Shown: in pieces, positions 42,476-52,468 of the stretch
How the letters are laid out: each line of letters starts with the position of its first letter
Numbering within the stretch: position 1 is the first letter of the stretch
Assembly (NCBI GenBank): GCA_027858995.1
Contig: JAQIBP010000034.1
Span: 1 to 64,000 of the forward strand
DNA: 64,000 nt
Reading direction: 5' to 3'
Source: Deltaproteobacteria bacterium
GTDB lineage: Bacteria > Desulfobacterota > Desulfobacteria > Desulfobacterales > Desulfobacteraceae
Program-made: the position numbers and the translations under genes
Notes under the pieces: model-generated
Seen by the model: the letters and a program-made list of their open reading frames with translations, nothing else
Databases searched by the model: none
What the model was told of the DNA's origin: nothing

Positions 42476-43114
42476 ATGATATATAGATTAAAAATAATTT
42501 TCTTAATTTTAGTATTTGGTCTGTTGCTTATGACTGTGGCATGTGAAGATAAGTCACAGTTACAGAAAAAATCAACACCACATACGGTCTCTGGGAAAAT
42601 CTCCCAGCCTGTTACTAAAACTACCCTTAAAAAAGATGTCGGTAAAAAGAATTTAAGCTCCACAAAAGAGTCAAATGCTAAAACAAAAATATCCCTCCCT
42701 GAAATAAAAATTAAGGATAAATTAGTAGAGCAAAAAGAGAGCGAACATTATGATTCCAAGGGGAAAATTAATCCGTTTACACCTTTAATTCAGGAAACAC
42801 CTTCAAAGGAGGATAAACCTGTTGTTGACAATAGACCAAAAAGAATTTTAACTCCCCTTGAAAAAATTGAATTGAGCCAGATCCGTCTTGTTGCTGTTAT
42901 AATAATGAAAAACAGGAGCATTGCAATGGTGGAAGAAGCCAGTGGAAAAGGATATGAGGTGGAAATTGGTACTTATATTGGAAAAAATCAGGGAAAAGTA
43001 TTTGAAATAAGAAAAAGCAGTATAGTAGTCAAAGAGCTTGTCAAAGATTTTAAAGGAAGGCTCAAAGAGCGAGTTAAGGAAATAAAACTTCATAAACAAG
43101 ATGGTGAGGGATAA
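42476..43114 (+). CDS. pilP: Type IV pilus lipoprotein PilP
   Basis: 212 aa. A lipoprotein signal with TVAC (Cys near residue 23) is followed by a disordered basic linker and the C-terminal HR/beta-sandwich domain (LTPLEKIELSQIRLVAVI, then AMVEEASGKGYEVEIGTYIG). It bridges PilNO and the PilQ secretin. A 26-base gap separates it from pilO and 1 base from the chosen pilQ start. Confidence 0.92.
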   Translation: MIYRLKIIFLILVFGLLLMTVACEDKSQLQKKSTPHTVSGKISQPVTKTTLKKDVGKKNLSSTKESNAKTKISLPEIKIKDKLVEQKESEHYDSKGKINPFTPLIQETPSKEDKPVVDNRPKRILTPLEKIELSQIRLVAVIIMKNRSIAMVEEASGKGYEVEIGTYIGKNQGKVFEIRKSSIVVKELVKDFKGRLKERVKEIKLHKQDGEG

Positions 43115-43115
43115 T

Positions 43116-45461
43116 ATGTGTTTTTTTCAAAAGGGAAAACTCAAAAGTACAGTTAAATTATTGGGAATGCTTTTGGCTGTATTCATTTTTGCCGGGTGTG
43201 CTGCTCAGGACAGTGAAAAAGCTCATACTTCTGAGAAAATACAGTCTGAAACACCTGAAAAAACCAGTAACCTTGCTGCTGATACAGAAGGCAGACAGAT
43301 AAGTTCTGTAAGTGTTGATCAGGATAATGAAAATATTTATATTATTATTAAGGGGAATCAAAAATTAGTTTATACATCAATAAAACAATCTTTTCCTTTT
43401 GGGATTGCTGTTTACCTGCCGGAAACTGTATTTGCCCATGATTATAAAACTACCATTCCTGAGAATAAGAACATTAGTGATCTTATTGTAAGCTATGTTG
43501 ATAAAGAAAAAACAACCATAAAAGTTGAAATTTTGTTAAATAAGGATTTTGACTATGAAGTGATAGAAAGTGATGGTATGTTGAAATTAACACTTTCAGG
43601 GAATATGGAGGAAACCCTTGTAAAAGCTGATGAAAAACTTGAGACCTCGCCTGATATTAAGACATCACCTGATGAGGAAAAAACTATTCAAAAAATTATT
43701 GCGCAAGAAGAGATTATCATTCCTGATACAACAGCAATAATGACTAATATTGAGTTTAATACAATGGAAGATGGAAAATCAGATATTGTTATTCAAACCA
43801 ACCATCCTGTAAAATATGATATTACCCAGGAAGATAATAATAAATTATATCTCAATCTTTATAATACAATTATTCCTGATTATCATAAACGGCCTATTAT
43901 AACAGAATATTTTAAATCTGCAGTTGAAAGATTGATGCCCTTGCAGATTCCAGGAAATAAGAAAACAGCCAGAATTGAGATAATGATAAGGGAGCAGGTT
44001 CCATATCGAATTATTCGTGGGAAAAATACTGTTTCAATATTTTTTGAGCCGTCCACCATAGAACCACCTGAGTTCAAAAAAGCAAAGAAAAAGGTTGCCA
44101 GTGGTACTGAACTTCAGATGGTTGAGACCACCCAAAAAGCAGCTGAACTTAATGACGAGTCACAAGCTGTTGTAAAGGAGCGGAGCATTGAAGAGGAGAT
44201 TTTTGGTCCTAAAAAGAAATATACCGGTGAAAAAATCAAACTGGATTTTTATGAAACTGATGTAAAAAATGTATTCAGAATTTTAAGAAGTGTTGGCAAG
44301 CTGAATTTTGCCATTGATAAGAATGTTGATGGTAAAGTAACTTTAACGCTCGAGGATCCGGTTCCATGGGATCAGGTACTTGACCTTGTATTGAAGATGA
44401 ATAATCTCGGTATGAAAAAAGAGGGGAATGTTATCCGTATTGCAACCCTTGATACATTGAACAAAGAAGAAAAGTTGATTCAGGAAGCTATTGCAGCAAG
44501 ACAAGAATCTATTAAGCAGAAAAAGAATCTTGAACCTCTGATTACAGATTATATACCCATCAATTATTCAGATGCAGCTTCTGATGTTAAGCCTCATATA
44601 GATCAGATTCTTTCAGAAGGGAGGGGTAAGATAAGTGTTGATACTCGAACCAATATGATTATCATGACTGATACCCAGGCAAAAGTTGATCAGGCGAGGG
44701 AACTGATTTACCGCTTGGATCGGGTCACTCCGCAAATCATGATTGAAGCAAAAGTGGTGGAGGTAACAAAGGAGTTTTCACGAGAGTTGGGAATAGGGTT
44801 AAATTTTTCAAATGACCCTAATGTCACATCAGGTTTCATACAAGATTTTGGTGTATCTCTTAATCATCCAACTTCTTCTAATTCAAGCAGTTTAGATTTT
44901 TCTTTTTTCAGAGTGTTTGGTTCCCACCTAGCTGCACTTAACGCTCAACTGAGGGCTTCTGAAATAAAAGGAGATTCAAAAATTGTGTCTTCCCCCCGAA
45001 TTCTTACACTGGACAATGAAAGTGCAACAATAAAACAGGGCGAGGAGGTGGCATATCTTGAACGGGATGATACAGGGGGTTCTGCAGTAAAATTTAAAAA
45101 TGCTGATTTGCTGTTGGACGTCACTCCCCATGTGACACCGGATAAAAGAATTTCAATGAAAATTCATTTAACAAAAAATAGTGTTAAACCAAACACTAAT
45201 CCTCCGACTATTAATACCAATGAAGTGGATACCGAGCTTTTGGTAAATAATAATGACACCATTGTAATTGGCGGAATAGTAACAACAACGGGTGGGGGGA
45301 GCAGTTCCGGGATGCCTTATCTTTCCGAGATTCCTGTTCTGGGAAGACTTTTTAGAACGGATACAGATAGAGATGATAGAAAGGAACTCTTAATCTTTAT
45401 AACACCTTCGATTGTTCAGTTGGACCAGAAAAGAAATGATTTTAAATCTAAAAATCAGTAA
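43116..45461 (+). CDS. pilQ: Type IV pilus secretin PilQ
   Basis: 781 aa from ATG 43116, which has GAGGG five bases upstream; an in-frame ATG at 43101 overlaps pilP and is less likely. A signal sequence with a lipobox-like FAGC is followed by two AMIN domains (about 60-160 and 210-325). Next come a secretin short domain (IKLDFYETDVKNVFRILRSV), an N-domain, and the outer-membrane secretin core from IMIEAKVVEVTKEFSRELGI to LLIFITPSIV. It forms the outer-membrane channel for the pilus. Its end overlaps the opposing TPR gene by 14 bases. Confidence 0.95.
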   Translation: MCFFQKGKLKSTVKLLGMLLAVFIFAGCAAQDSEKAHTSEKIQSETPEKTSNLAADTEGRQISSVSVDQDNENIYIIIKGNQKLVYTSIKQSFPFGIAVYLPETVFAHDYKTTIPENKNISDLIVSYVDKEKTTIKVEILLNKDFDYEVIESDGMLKLTLSGNMEETLVKADEKLETSPDIKTSPDEEKTIQKIIAQEEIIIPDTTAIMTNIEFNTMEDGKSDIVIQTNHPVKYDITQEDNNKLYLNLYNTIIPDYHKRPIITEYFKSAVERLMPLQIPGNKKTARIEIMIREQVPYRIIRGKNTVSIFFEPSTIEPPEFKKAKKKVASGTELQMVETTQKAAELNDESQAVVKERSIEEEIFGPKKKYTGEKIKLDFYETDVKNVFRILRSVGKLNFAIDKNVDGKVTLTLEDPVPWDQVLDLVLKMNNLGMKKEGNVIRIATLDTLNKEEKLIQEAIAARQESIKQKKNLEPLITDYIPINYSDAASDVKPHIDQILSEGRGKISVDTRTNMIIMTDTQAKVDQARELIYRLDRVTPQIMIEAKVVEVTKEFSRELGIGLNFSNDPNVTSGFIQDFGVSLNHPTSSNSSSLDFSFFRVFGSHLAALNAQLRASEIKGDSKIVSSPRILTLDNESATIKQGEEVAYLERDDTGGSAVKFKNADLLLDVTPHVTPDKRISMKIHLTKNSVKPNTNPPTINTNEVDTELLVNNNDTIVIGGIVTTTGGGSSSGMPYLSEIPVLGRLFRTDTDRDDRKELLIFITPSIVQLDQKRNDFKSKNQ

Positions 45462-46209
45462 GTTGTACAATTCTCTCTTTTGCTTCTCTTGAAAGAGGTG
45501 ATGTTGGAGGAGCAAGCTTTACTACAAGCTCCCATGATTTTTTCGCCTGCCCATATTTTTTTAATGCTTCATAGGTTTTTGCAAGATCAGAATGAAGAAT
45601 AGCTGCTCCCGGTTTTTGCATAAGATTATAATGAAGGAATCTAAGTGCCTGGCTGTAATGTTCCATTTTAATATAAATGGATGCTATACCATGAAGGGCA
45701 ACGAGAAAGTCAGGTTTTATATCCAAAGCCTGTTTAAAGTATGATTTTGCCTGTTTATACATATCCTGGTGAAAATATACCCAGCCAAGGTTGGACAGAG
45801 GCATTTCAGGGGTTGCATATAAGATATTTTCTGATACTTCTTTAAAACACTCAATTGCCAAATCCCATTTTTTTTGTTTAAGGTAGGCCGCTCCCAGGTT
45901 GTTTTTTGCATGAATATAATCAGGTTTGTTAGTTAATGCTGTTTTAAAAGACTCTTCAGCCAGTTTGTATCGTTTCTTGACAAGATAAACAAGCCCAATG
46001 CTGTTATTAAGGTAAGGATCATCAGGGATTGTTTTTTGAGCTTTGAGAAGTGTTTTTAAAGCAGCAGTATATTGGCCTGAATTATAATATTCCTCACCAA
46101 GCCTTTGGGTTGCAACAGCAATCTCTTTTTTTTTTTGTGAATCCATACTTTTCGATGCACACGATGCAAAAAGAAGAAGAGCGAGAAAGAGGCAGCATAA
46201 ATTTTTCAT
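45448..46209 (-). CDS. TPR lipoprotein, PilF/PilW-like
   Basis: 253 aa. Lipoprotein signal with LFASCAS (Cys near residue 17), then about five tetratricopeptide repeats (AALKTLLKAQKTIPDDPYLN, YKLAEESFKTALTNKPDYIH and so on). PilF/PilW lipoproteins chaperone PilQ assembly in the outer membrane. The location tail-to-tail with pilQ supports that role, but it is on the opposite strand. It is co-directional with and 14 bases after the LysM-like gene. Confidence 0.82.
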   Translation of the reverse strand: MKNLCCLFLALLLFASCASKSMDSQKKKEIAVATQRLGEEYYNSGQYTAALKTLLKAQKTIPDDPYLNNSIGLVYLVKKRYKLAEESFKTALTNKPDYIHAKNNLGAAYLKQKKWDLAIECFKEVSENILYATPEMPLSNLGWVYFHQDMYKQAKSYFKQALDIKPDFLVALHGIASIYIKMEHYSQALRFLHYNLMQKPGAAILHSDLAKTYEALKKYGQAKKSWELVVKLAPPTSPLSREAKERIVQLTDF

Positions 46210-46223
46210 GTGGATATTTTCCT

Positions 46224-47702
46224 TTACTCTATTTGTGACCTGTTTTTTGTGGTCAGTATTTTTATATTCTCTTTTTCTAAATATTTTTGTGAATCAATGC
46301 TTAATGGTTCAATAGAGATAAATATTTTATCATGGTTTTTAACTGCATACAGGCCATGAATAGTCTGGACCCTCCCCTGATCAGAAAAAGAGGGATTTTC
46401 CCATGTTGTATATCCAAGGGATGAGAACAGTTGTTGTGCAATTTCCAGGGGGGCCATTTTTGGTGTCAGGGACAGAATTGTAAATTCTCTTTTTTCCAGT
46501 GCTTTTAAAGCGACACCATAAACATTTCCAAAATTAATTAACAGGTCTGTATCATCCTGCCTTATAACTCTGCCGAATTTTGCCTCAAGATTTATATTGT
46601 TAATTGTGAATGGTATTTTTGCATCTGGAATATAATCATAATCAGTTTGGCTCATGAGTTGTTCAATATCTTTTTTATATTCTCTTGCGATACTGTATTT
46701 TTTCAGGTTTTTATTTTTGCCCATGGATTTTATTTTATCAAGGGTTTCAGATATCAATTGAGTTTTTATACCCTTCCAATAAGTTTGTACATATTCAAGC
46801 AGTTCAGCATTTACATTGTTGCCTGATATAATCAATACTTTGGAACCATCATCGCTTTCTATAACTGGAGAATATGATAAATCCAGGACTTTACTGGAGC
46901 CATCTCTCCCTGGAAAATACATTTTACCCTGGTTCAAAAGTGTACCGCCAATCAGTGCAGAATATTTTTTTAATTGTGCCAGTTCATGAGCATCAATTTT
47001 GCGTTTCACATCTGCAATTTTTTCTCTCTTTGTTTCACCGATTGGAATTTTTCCTGATAAAATAGATTTAAACCATGATTGTGATTTGATTGAGGGGTCA
47101 GGCAGATAAATATCAGCTCCTTCATATATGATATTTATATTTTTTATGCCAGGGTTTGTTAGTTTGAATGCCTGTATACCCTCTTTTGACAATGCTCCAC
47201 CTATTTCCAGGAATTCTTTATCAATCAGGTTTGAAATTGTCTCTCCCTTTTTAATTTTATGCTTTTGAATAAATGGTTTTAGATCCAAATTCTCAACCAT
47301 TGCTGAAAATTCTATAACTGGAATATCAATTTTTCCAGGAGAGCTTTGTTCATACTCTTCCTTTTTTATTTTTTTTAAGGGGATAAGGATATTTATTCCA
47401 GGTTCAATTGCGTCGACATTGTTAATCTCCGGATTGATTTTTTGAAAAATTATGATGAACTGGGGAAAATCCTGTTCTGATATTTCCCCTTTTTTCCTGA
47501 AAATTTTATATAACCAGTCATCTTTGCTGACTATATATGGCTCACACAGGACGTCTTCATCATTGAATTTAAAAATAGAGTACTGTTTATAAGAAGTTTT
47601 TACCCCTTTTGCTTGAGAACAGGGTACAAATGGAGGCATAATATAAGCATAGAGTGCTGTGATAATAATAACAGATATTTTAAAAGGTGAAATTTTTCTC
47701 AT
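46224..47702 (-). CDS. Exported LysM-like protein near the pilus genes
   Basis: 492 aa. Signal peptide (1-31), then two LysM-like segments: CEPYIVSKDDWLYKIFRKKG with EPGINILIPL, and IQKHKIKKGETISNLIDKEF with YEGADIYLPD. This indicates peptidoglycan binding. A central basic coiled region and a C-terminal domain without recognised homology follow. Its operon with a PilF-like lipoprotein facing pilQ suggests a wall-anchoring factor for the pilus channel, comparable in idea to FimV or TsaP (inference). Confidence 0.65.
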   Translation of the reverse strand: MRKISPFKISVIIITALYAYIMPPFVPCSQAKGVKTSYKQYSIFKFNDEDVLCEPYIVSKDDWLYKIFRKKGEISEQDFPQFIIIFQKINPEINNVDAIEPGINILIPLKKIKKEEYEQSSPGKIDIPVIEFSAMVENLDLKPFIQKHKIKKGETISNLIDKEFLEIGGALSKEGIQAFKLTNPGIKNINIIYEGADIYLPDPSIKSQSWFKSILSGKIPIGETKREKIADVKRKIDAHELAQLKKYSALIGGTLLNQGKMYFPGRDGSSKVLDLSYSPVIESDDGSKVLIISGNNVNAELLEYVQTYWKGIKTQLISETLDKIKSMGKNKNLKKYSIAREYKKDIEQLMSQTDYDYIPDAKIPFTINNINLEAKFGRVIRQDDTDLLINFGNVYGVALKALEKREFTILSLTPKMAPLEIAQQLFSSLGYTTWENPSFSDQGRVQTIHGLYAVKNHDKIFISIEPLSIDSQKYLEKENIKILTTKNRSQIE

Positions 47703-47754
47703 AATTTTATATAAAAGAGCAATTTTAAATTTATAATTCCTTCTAAGTTTATTT

Positions 47755-47792
47755 ACGGGCAGAGATATGTCAACACACTGGGTTCTGCCCGT
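47755..47792 (-). terminator. Hairpin after thrC
   Basis: ACGGGCAGA (47755-47763) and TCTGCCCGT (47784-47792) form a perfect 9-bp stem with a 20-base loop, just after the thrC stop on the minus strand. The following bases (AAATAAAC) are only weakly U-rich, so termination would be modest. Confidence 0.5.
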
Positions 47793-47797
47793 GGCAG

Positions 47798-49303
47798 TTA
47801 TAAAGATACTTTTAAATTTAACCTTCTGGCAATTTTATCGGAAATATTTTTTACAAACTTTTGCAAATCTTTTTGTCCAAGTCGTTTTTTTTGAGATGGT
47901 GTTATGTCTTGATTATCAGGCATGATTAAACTGGGCAGATTTATCTTATCTGGATCAGGATTTATCTTATAATCTTCTGGTATGGCTGATTTAAAATAGA
48001 GATCCTGAAATTCTGAAAATTTAATCGAATGGGCTGTTGCGTCAAGAATAGCTGTCTCCTGACCTGTAATAATATCTAACTCTATTGCTTTTACAAGTCC
48101 TGCAAGACATTCTCCTCCCTGAGTACAGGCAATATGCCCATTCTTATTGGCTGTAAGCTGCCAGTCCATTATTGATTGTTCTGTAACCTGAACAAAGAAA
48201 ACGTTTTGATAATTTGTAAATGTATTATATTCTTTAGTAATTTTTATCACCCTGGGCATAGATACAGGGTTCCCAATCATTGCTGCCTGGGCAACGCTTG
48301 GTTTTGTGTTTACAGGTATAAATTTTCGTCTGGTTTCATCTGGTTCAATATAGTATTGGAAAACAGGGTCAGCATGCTCTGACTGAACACCAATAATCTT
48401 GGGCAGGCAATTGATAATATCAGCTTTATAAAATTTAATAAATCCATTCATCACAGCAGAAATATTGCCTGCATTTCCAATGGGAACAATGACAACTCTA
48501 TTTTTCATATCCCACTCAAAATCCTGGGCAATTTCATATGAATATGATTCCTGGCCAAGAATTCGCCAGGCATTTTTGGAATTTAAAAGCGCTACTGAAT
48601 ATTTGTCTGCAAGGTGTTCAACAATTTTCATGCAGTCATCAAAGACTCCTGGAATTTCAAAAACTTGTGCACCGCTTCCCAGGGGTTGTGAAAGCTGCTG
48701 AGAGGTTACTTTTTTATGGGGCAGAAGAACAGCAGATTTTATTAAAGGAGATAGGTAAGATGCGTATAATGCTGCTGCAGCCGAAGTGTCTCCTGTGGAG
48801 GCACACACTGCAATAACATCAGATACAAGGTTTTGATCGATAAGATATTTAATACTTGATATTGCACTTGCCATGCCCCGATCCTTAAAAGAGGCACTTG
48901 GATTCTGCCCGTCATTTTTATAGAAAAAAGAGAGCCCCACTTTTTTTTTCAGATTTTCATTGGCTTCAACAACAGGGGTATGGCCTTCTCCAAGATAGAT
49001 AACAGACTCCAGAGGGATACACGATCCAAGAAATTCATGATATCTGTATATCCCTTTAAGAGCTGGTATTTTCAACATTTTCCTGAAATCAAAGATTTGC
49101 TGCCATGTTGCTCCCGGGATCTTGTGTAAATCTTTCTCATTTCTATCCTCAATCAGCAGAACCTCATTACATTCAGGGCATACATATAAAAGTTTATCAA
49201 GTGAGTGTTCAGCCAAACATCCAAGGCATTTATAATAGAGTTCACCCCCAGCCTTAGGTATGATAAAGGATCTTATCTCTTTTGGGAACAAATCAAGCAT
49301 CAT
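47798..49303 (-). CDS. thrC: Threonine synthase
   Basis: 501-aa PLP enzyme converting O-phosphohomoserine to threonine. The PLP lysine is in SASFKDRGM. The phosphate/glycine loop is PIGNAGNISAV, and STGDTSAAAALYAS is the substrate loop. An unusual N-terminal zinc-ribbon-like segment has CLGC and CPEC. The start ATG 49303 has AGAAGG nine bases upstream; the open frame extends to 49339 inside serS. The coding region overlaps the serS end by 11 bases, so the two genes are cotranscribed. Confidence 0.9.
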   Translation of the reverse strand: MMLDLFPKEIRSFIIPKAGGELYYKCLGCLAEHSLDKLLYVCPECNEVLLIEDRNEKDLHKIPGATWQQIFDFRKMLKIPALKGIYRYHEFLGSCIPLESVIYLGEGHTPVVEANENLKKKVGLSFFYKNDGQNPSASFKDRGMASAISSIKYLIDQNLVSDVIAVCASTGDTSAAAALYASYLSPLIKSAVLLPHKKVTSQQLSQPLGSGAQVFEIPGVFDDCMKIVEHLADKYSVALLNSKNAWRILGQESYSYEIAQDFEWDMKNRVVIVPIGNAGNISAVMNGFIKFYKADIINCLPKIIGVQSEHADPVFQYYIEPDETRRKFIPVNTKPSVAQAAMIGNPVSMPRVIKITKEYNTFTNYQNVFFVQVTEQSIMDWQLTANKNGHIACTQGGECLAGLVKAIELDIITGQETAILDATAHSIKFSEFQDLYFKSAIPEDYKINPDPDKINLPSLIMPDNQDITPSQKKRLGQKDLQKFVKNISDKIARRLNLKVSL

Positions 49304-50585
49304 TCTGGATAACCTTCTGTCCTCCCATATAAGATACAAGAGCGTCTGGGATTATAACTGATCCGTCAGCCTGTTGATAGTTTTCCAATATGGCTGCAAA
49401 TGTCCTGCCCACAGCCAGTCCTGATCCATTTAAGGTGTGGACATATTCTGGTTTTCTTTTACCTCTCCTTCTGAATCGTATGCCTGCACGCCTGGCCTGG
49501 AAATCCAGACAGTTACTGCATGAAGAGATTTCCCTGTATTTGCCTTTGCCACTGTCCTGGCCTGGCATCCATACTTCTATATCAAAGGTTTTTGTCGCAG
49601 AAAAACCTAAGTCTCCTGTGCAAAGTGTGACCACCTGGTAGGGCAGTTCGAGGAGCTGAAGGATTTTCTCAGCATTGGCAAGCATAGAATCCAACTCATC
49701 AAATGATGTTTCAGGGGTTGTTAATTTAACCATTTCCACCTTATTAAACTGATGAAGCCGGATTAATCCTCTTGTATCCCGTCCATAGGAACCTGCCTCA
49801 GACCTGAAACAGGGTGTAAAAGCTGTAAATTTGCAGGGGAGCATTGACTCATCAATAATTTCGTCAGCATAAATATTGGTCATTGGAACTTCAGAGGTTG
49901 GAATCAGGTAGTAATCCAATCCTGCAAGCTTGAAAAGATCTTCTTCAAACTTGGGCAGTTGTCCTGTTCCAGTCATACATTTTTTGTTTACAATAAAAGG
50001 TGGCAAAATTTCAGCGTAACCATGTTGTGATGTATGGATATCAAGCATGAAGTTAATAAGCGCTCGTTCAAGTTTTGCCCCTGCCTTAAGATAGAGAGCA
50101 AATCTGGCTCCTGCAAGCTTGGCTGCCCTTGTAAAATCAAGTATATTTAAGTCCTCACCAAGGGTCCAGTGTGATTGGACTTTAAAGTCGAATTCTTTTG
50201 CTGTGCCATGGGTTTTTTCAAGCCGGTTTTCACTGTCATCTTCTCCCATGGGTACATCTTCATGGGGAATATTTGGAAGAGAGACAAGAAAAGCATAAAG
50301 ATCTTCTTCAATGGTTAAAAGCTCTTTATCAAGTTTTTTGATGCTTTCAGAGACAAGTCTCATTTCACCAATGGGTGTTTTTGCATTTTTCCCTGATTTT
50401 TTCATTGCTGCAATATCATCTGAGACAACATTTCTCTTATGTCTTAAAGCTTCAATCTCCAGAAGAAGAGCTTTCCGTTTATCATCATTTTTTAAAAAAG
50501 AGGTAAAATTAATTTTTGCTCTTCTTTTTGCCATTCCTTTTTTAACATCTTCAATATTATTTTTTACAAATTTTAAATCCAGCAT
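49293..50585 (-). CDS. serS: Seryl-tRNA synthetase
   Basis: 430-aa class II synthetase charging tRNA-Ser. The N-terminal coiled-coil arm (about 30-105) that grips the tRNA long arm is present. The core follows with TGTGQLPKFEEDLFKL, motif 2 (FRSEAGSYGRDTRGLIRLHQ) and motif 3 (LNGSGLAVGRTFAAILENYQ). It has standard length. No T-box or other leader was seen upstream. Confidence 0.96.
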   Translation of the reverse strand: MLDLKFVKNNIEDVKKGMAKRRAKINFTSFLKNDDKRKALLLEIEALRHKRNVVSDDIAAMKKSGKNAKTPIGEMRLVSESIKKLDKELLTIEEDLYAFLVSLPNIPHEDVPMGEDDSENRLEKTHGTAKEFDFKVQSHWTLGEDLNILDFTRAAKLAGARFALYLKAGAKLERALINFMLDIHTSQHGYAEILPPFIVNKKCMTGTGQLPKFEEDLFKLAGLDYYLIPTSEVPMTNIYADEIIDESMLPCKFTAFTPCFRSEAGSYGRDTRGLIRLHQFNKVEMVKLTTPETSFDELDSMLANAEKILQLLELPYQVVTLCTGDLGFSATKTFDIEVWMPGQDSGKGKYREISSCSNCLDFQARRAGIRFRRRGKRKPEYVHTLNGSGLAVGRTFAAILENYQQADGSVIIPDALVSYMGGQKVIQNDA

Positions 50586-50690
50586 TTTCTATCGGTTGAC
50601 CTTTTTTGTAATCGCTTTAAGTTCTTATTTTAAAAGATTTTATAAACAATTACACCTGATATCACGAGGTGTATAAACAGTCAATGATTA

Positions 50691-50722
50691 TTGACGTTGA
50701 CAATTTGTCTCTTGTGTATAAT
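50691..50722 (+). promoter_or_regulatory. Possible promoter of the 5-FCL gene
   Basis: TATAAT at 50717-50722 is a perfect -10. Two candidate -35 boxes, TTGACG (50691-50696) and TTGACA (50697-50702), give spacers of 20 and 14 bases, neither ideal. A 7-bp inverted repeat TACACCT-N9-AGGTGTA lies just upstream at 50651-50673. Confidence 0.4.
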
Positions 50723-50762
50723 ATTTGCTAAAAAGTTTTTGCAAATAAAAGGAATAGTGGTG

Positions 50763-51350
50763 ATGAATGAAATAAAGAATACAAAAAACAGTAATCTATC
50801 AACAGTGGCTGAACGATTGGACAAGTTTACAAAGGAAGAACTTGCTCAAAAGCATGAAATAATTGAGAGCAGGCTTTTTGAGTTTGCCAATTTTATGGAA
50901 TCCCAGATGGTGTTTTTATATACTCCGGTAAATGGTGAAATCTCTACTGAAAACATTATAAAAAAAGCATTACAAATAGAAAAACAGCTTGTTTTACCTG
51001 CCCTTACCACTACGAAAAATGTTATCAGTCTTTATAAAATCACAAATTATAATAAAGACCTTGTAACAGGTGTCAATGATATTCTGGAACCGGATATTAA
51101 AAAATGTAAAAAAATACCATTGGAAGATATTGATATTGCTATTATCCCGGGACTTGCATTTGATGATAAGGGTGGCAGGGTAGGATTTGGCAATAATTAT
51201 TACCGCAGATTGATCTCAAAACTTCCAGAAACATGCAGGAAAATATCCCTTGCCTATGAAGAACAGGTGGTTGATCAGATCCAGATGGAGTCAAGAAAAT
51301 ATACTGTTGATATTATTATTACAGATAAACGGATAATATATAAGATTTAA
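50763..51350 (+). CDS. 5-formyltetrahydrofolate cyclo-ligase family protein
   Basis: 195 aa. The family converts 5-formyl-THF to 5,10-methenyl-THF with ATP. Visible are the C-terminal motif AIIPGLAFDDKGGRVGFGNN with YYRR, and YEEQVVDQIQ. ATG 50763 follows AAAGGA at 50748-50753; an upstream frame from 50691 overlaps the promoter. No 6S RNA is evident in the short leader. Confidence 0.85.
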   Translation: MNEIKNTKNSNLSTVAERLDKFTKEELAQKHEIIESRLFEFANFMESQMVFLYTPVNGEISTENIIKKALQIEKQLVLPALTTTKNVISLYKITNYNKDLVTGVNDILEPDIKKCKKIPLEDIDIAIIPGLAFDDKGGRVGFGNNYYRRLISKLPETCRKISLAYEEQVVDQIQMESRKYTVDIIITDKRIIYKI

Positions 51351-52361
51351 TTAAAAATTATCATCCTTGTTGACAGCTTTATCAAATTTTTTTAAATCAG
51401 GAGTTTTCCCCATTACAATCAAGGTATCCTTTGGTTCAATCAATGTTTCAAAGTGAGGATTGAAAAGCATCTCTCCTGATACCTTTTTTATGGCTATAAT
51501 AATTAGATTGAAATCTTGTCTGATTTTAGAATCTTTAAGTGCAATATTAGTATATTTTGATCTTTTTGGTATAAAAAGTTCCTCAATTTGTATGGCCTCT
51601 TTTCTCCTGGAGAGTGCTATGTTAAGAAAACTGCTTACACTGGGTCTTAACAGTTGTAATCCCATTGATACAGCGCCTATATCATAAGGAGATTCAACAC
51701 GGTTGGCACCAGCAACTATGAGTTTGTTTTTCACATCACTGCTGCTTGCACGGGCTAAAATAAAAATATCTGAATTAAGCTGTCTTGCTGTTAAAACAAG
51801 AAAAACATTGGCGATATCTGTTCCAAGAGCAGCAATTAGAAAGGAAGCTTTTTTAATACCTGCTTTTTCAAGAAAAGTTTCATCAGATACATCCCCATGA
51901 ATATAATGCAGCTTGTCTTTTTCCAATATTTCAATAAGTTTGTCGTCTTTTTCCATTACAACAATATCACCTGTCTCTTCTTTAATCAGCCTGCACAAAA
52001 CTCTCCCAATACGGCCGTATCCACATACAATATAATGGTTTTTTAACTTCCTGATTTTTTTATTCAATCGATTTCTCCCCAAAAGAGTTTGTACTTCTCC
52101 TTCAACAACAGCCTGGATGATGATTCCTGTAATATAAAGAAAATATCCAACACCTGCGATCATGACAAAGATCGTAAATATTTTTCCAGCTGCACTTGTT
52201 TCATGGACCTCCATAAAACCGACAGTAGTAACAGTTAGGGCGGTCATATAGGCAGCATCAAGAAAATTCCAGTGTTCAATTATCATATATCCAGCCACAC
52301 CAATAAAAAAAATGATCCAGGAGACAATAATCGCTCTTATGATTTGTTGAAGTCTGTTCAT
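51351..52361 (-). CDS. Two-helix potassium channel with RCK (TrkA-N) domains
   Basis: 336 aa. Two transmembrane helices flank a pore with filter TVTTVGFMEV, a Gly-Phe variant of the K+ filter. A Rossmann RCK domain follows (IVCGYGRIGRVLCRLI, about 108-235), then a TrkA-C domain (about 250-330). It gates K+ by nucleotide or ions. ATG 52361 starts the pore helix sensibly; a TTG at 52391 is possible. Neither has a clear ribosome site. Its stop abuts that of 5-FCL. Confidence 0.87.
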   Translation of the reverse strand: MNRLQQIIRAIIVSWIIFFIGVAGYMIIEHWNFLDAAYMTALTVTTVGFMEVHETSAAGKIFTIFVMIAGVGYFLYITGIIIQAVVEGEVQTLLGRNRLNKKIRKLKNHYIVCGYGRIGRVLCRLIKEETGDIVVMEKDDKLIEILEKDKLHYIHGDVSDETFLEKAGIKKASFLIAALGTDIANVFLVLTARQLNSDIFILARASSSDVKNKLIVAGANRVESPYDIGAVSMGLQLLRPSVSSFLNIALSRRKEAIQIEELFIPKRSKYTNIALKDSKIRQDFNLIIIAIKKVSGEMLFNPHFETLIEPKDTLIVMGKTPDLKKFDKAVNKDDNF

Positions 52362-52468
52362 AGATTTTATAGATACAAATCTTATGGACAAAAAGCAAGA
52401 TAAGATTACAGCCTGTAAAGCATAGTATCTGCTTGACGGGCGTATTGGTTGCTGATATTTAAGAGGCT

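Noticed and set aside
50586-50762. 6S RNA upstream of the 5-FCL gene, as in some proteobacteria
   Set aside because: The gap is too short and shows only a 7-bp inverted repeat, without the long bulged duplex of 6S RNA.
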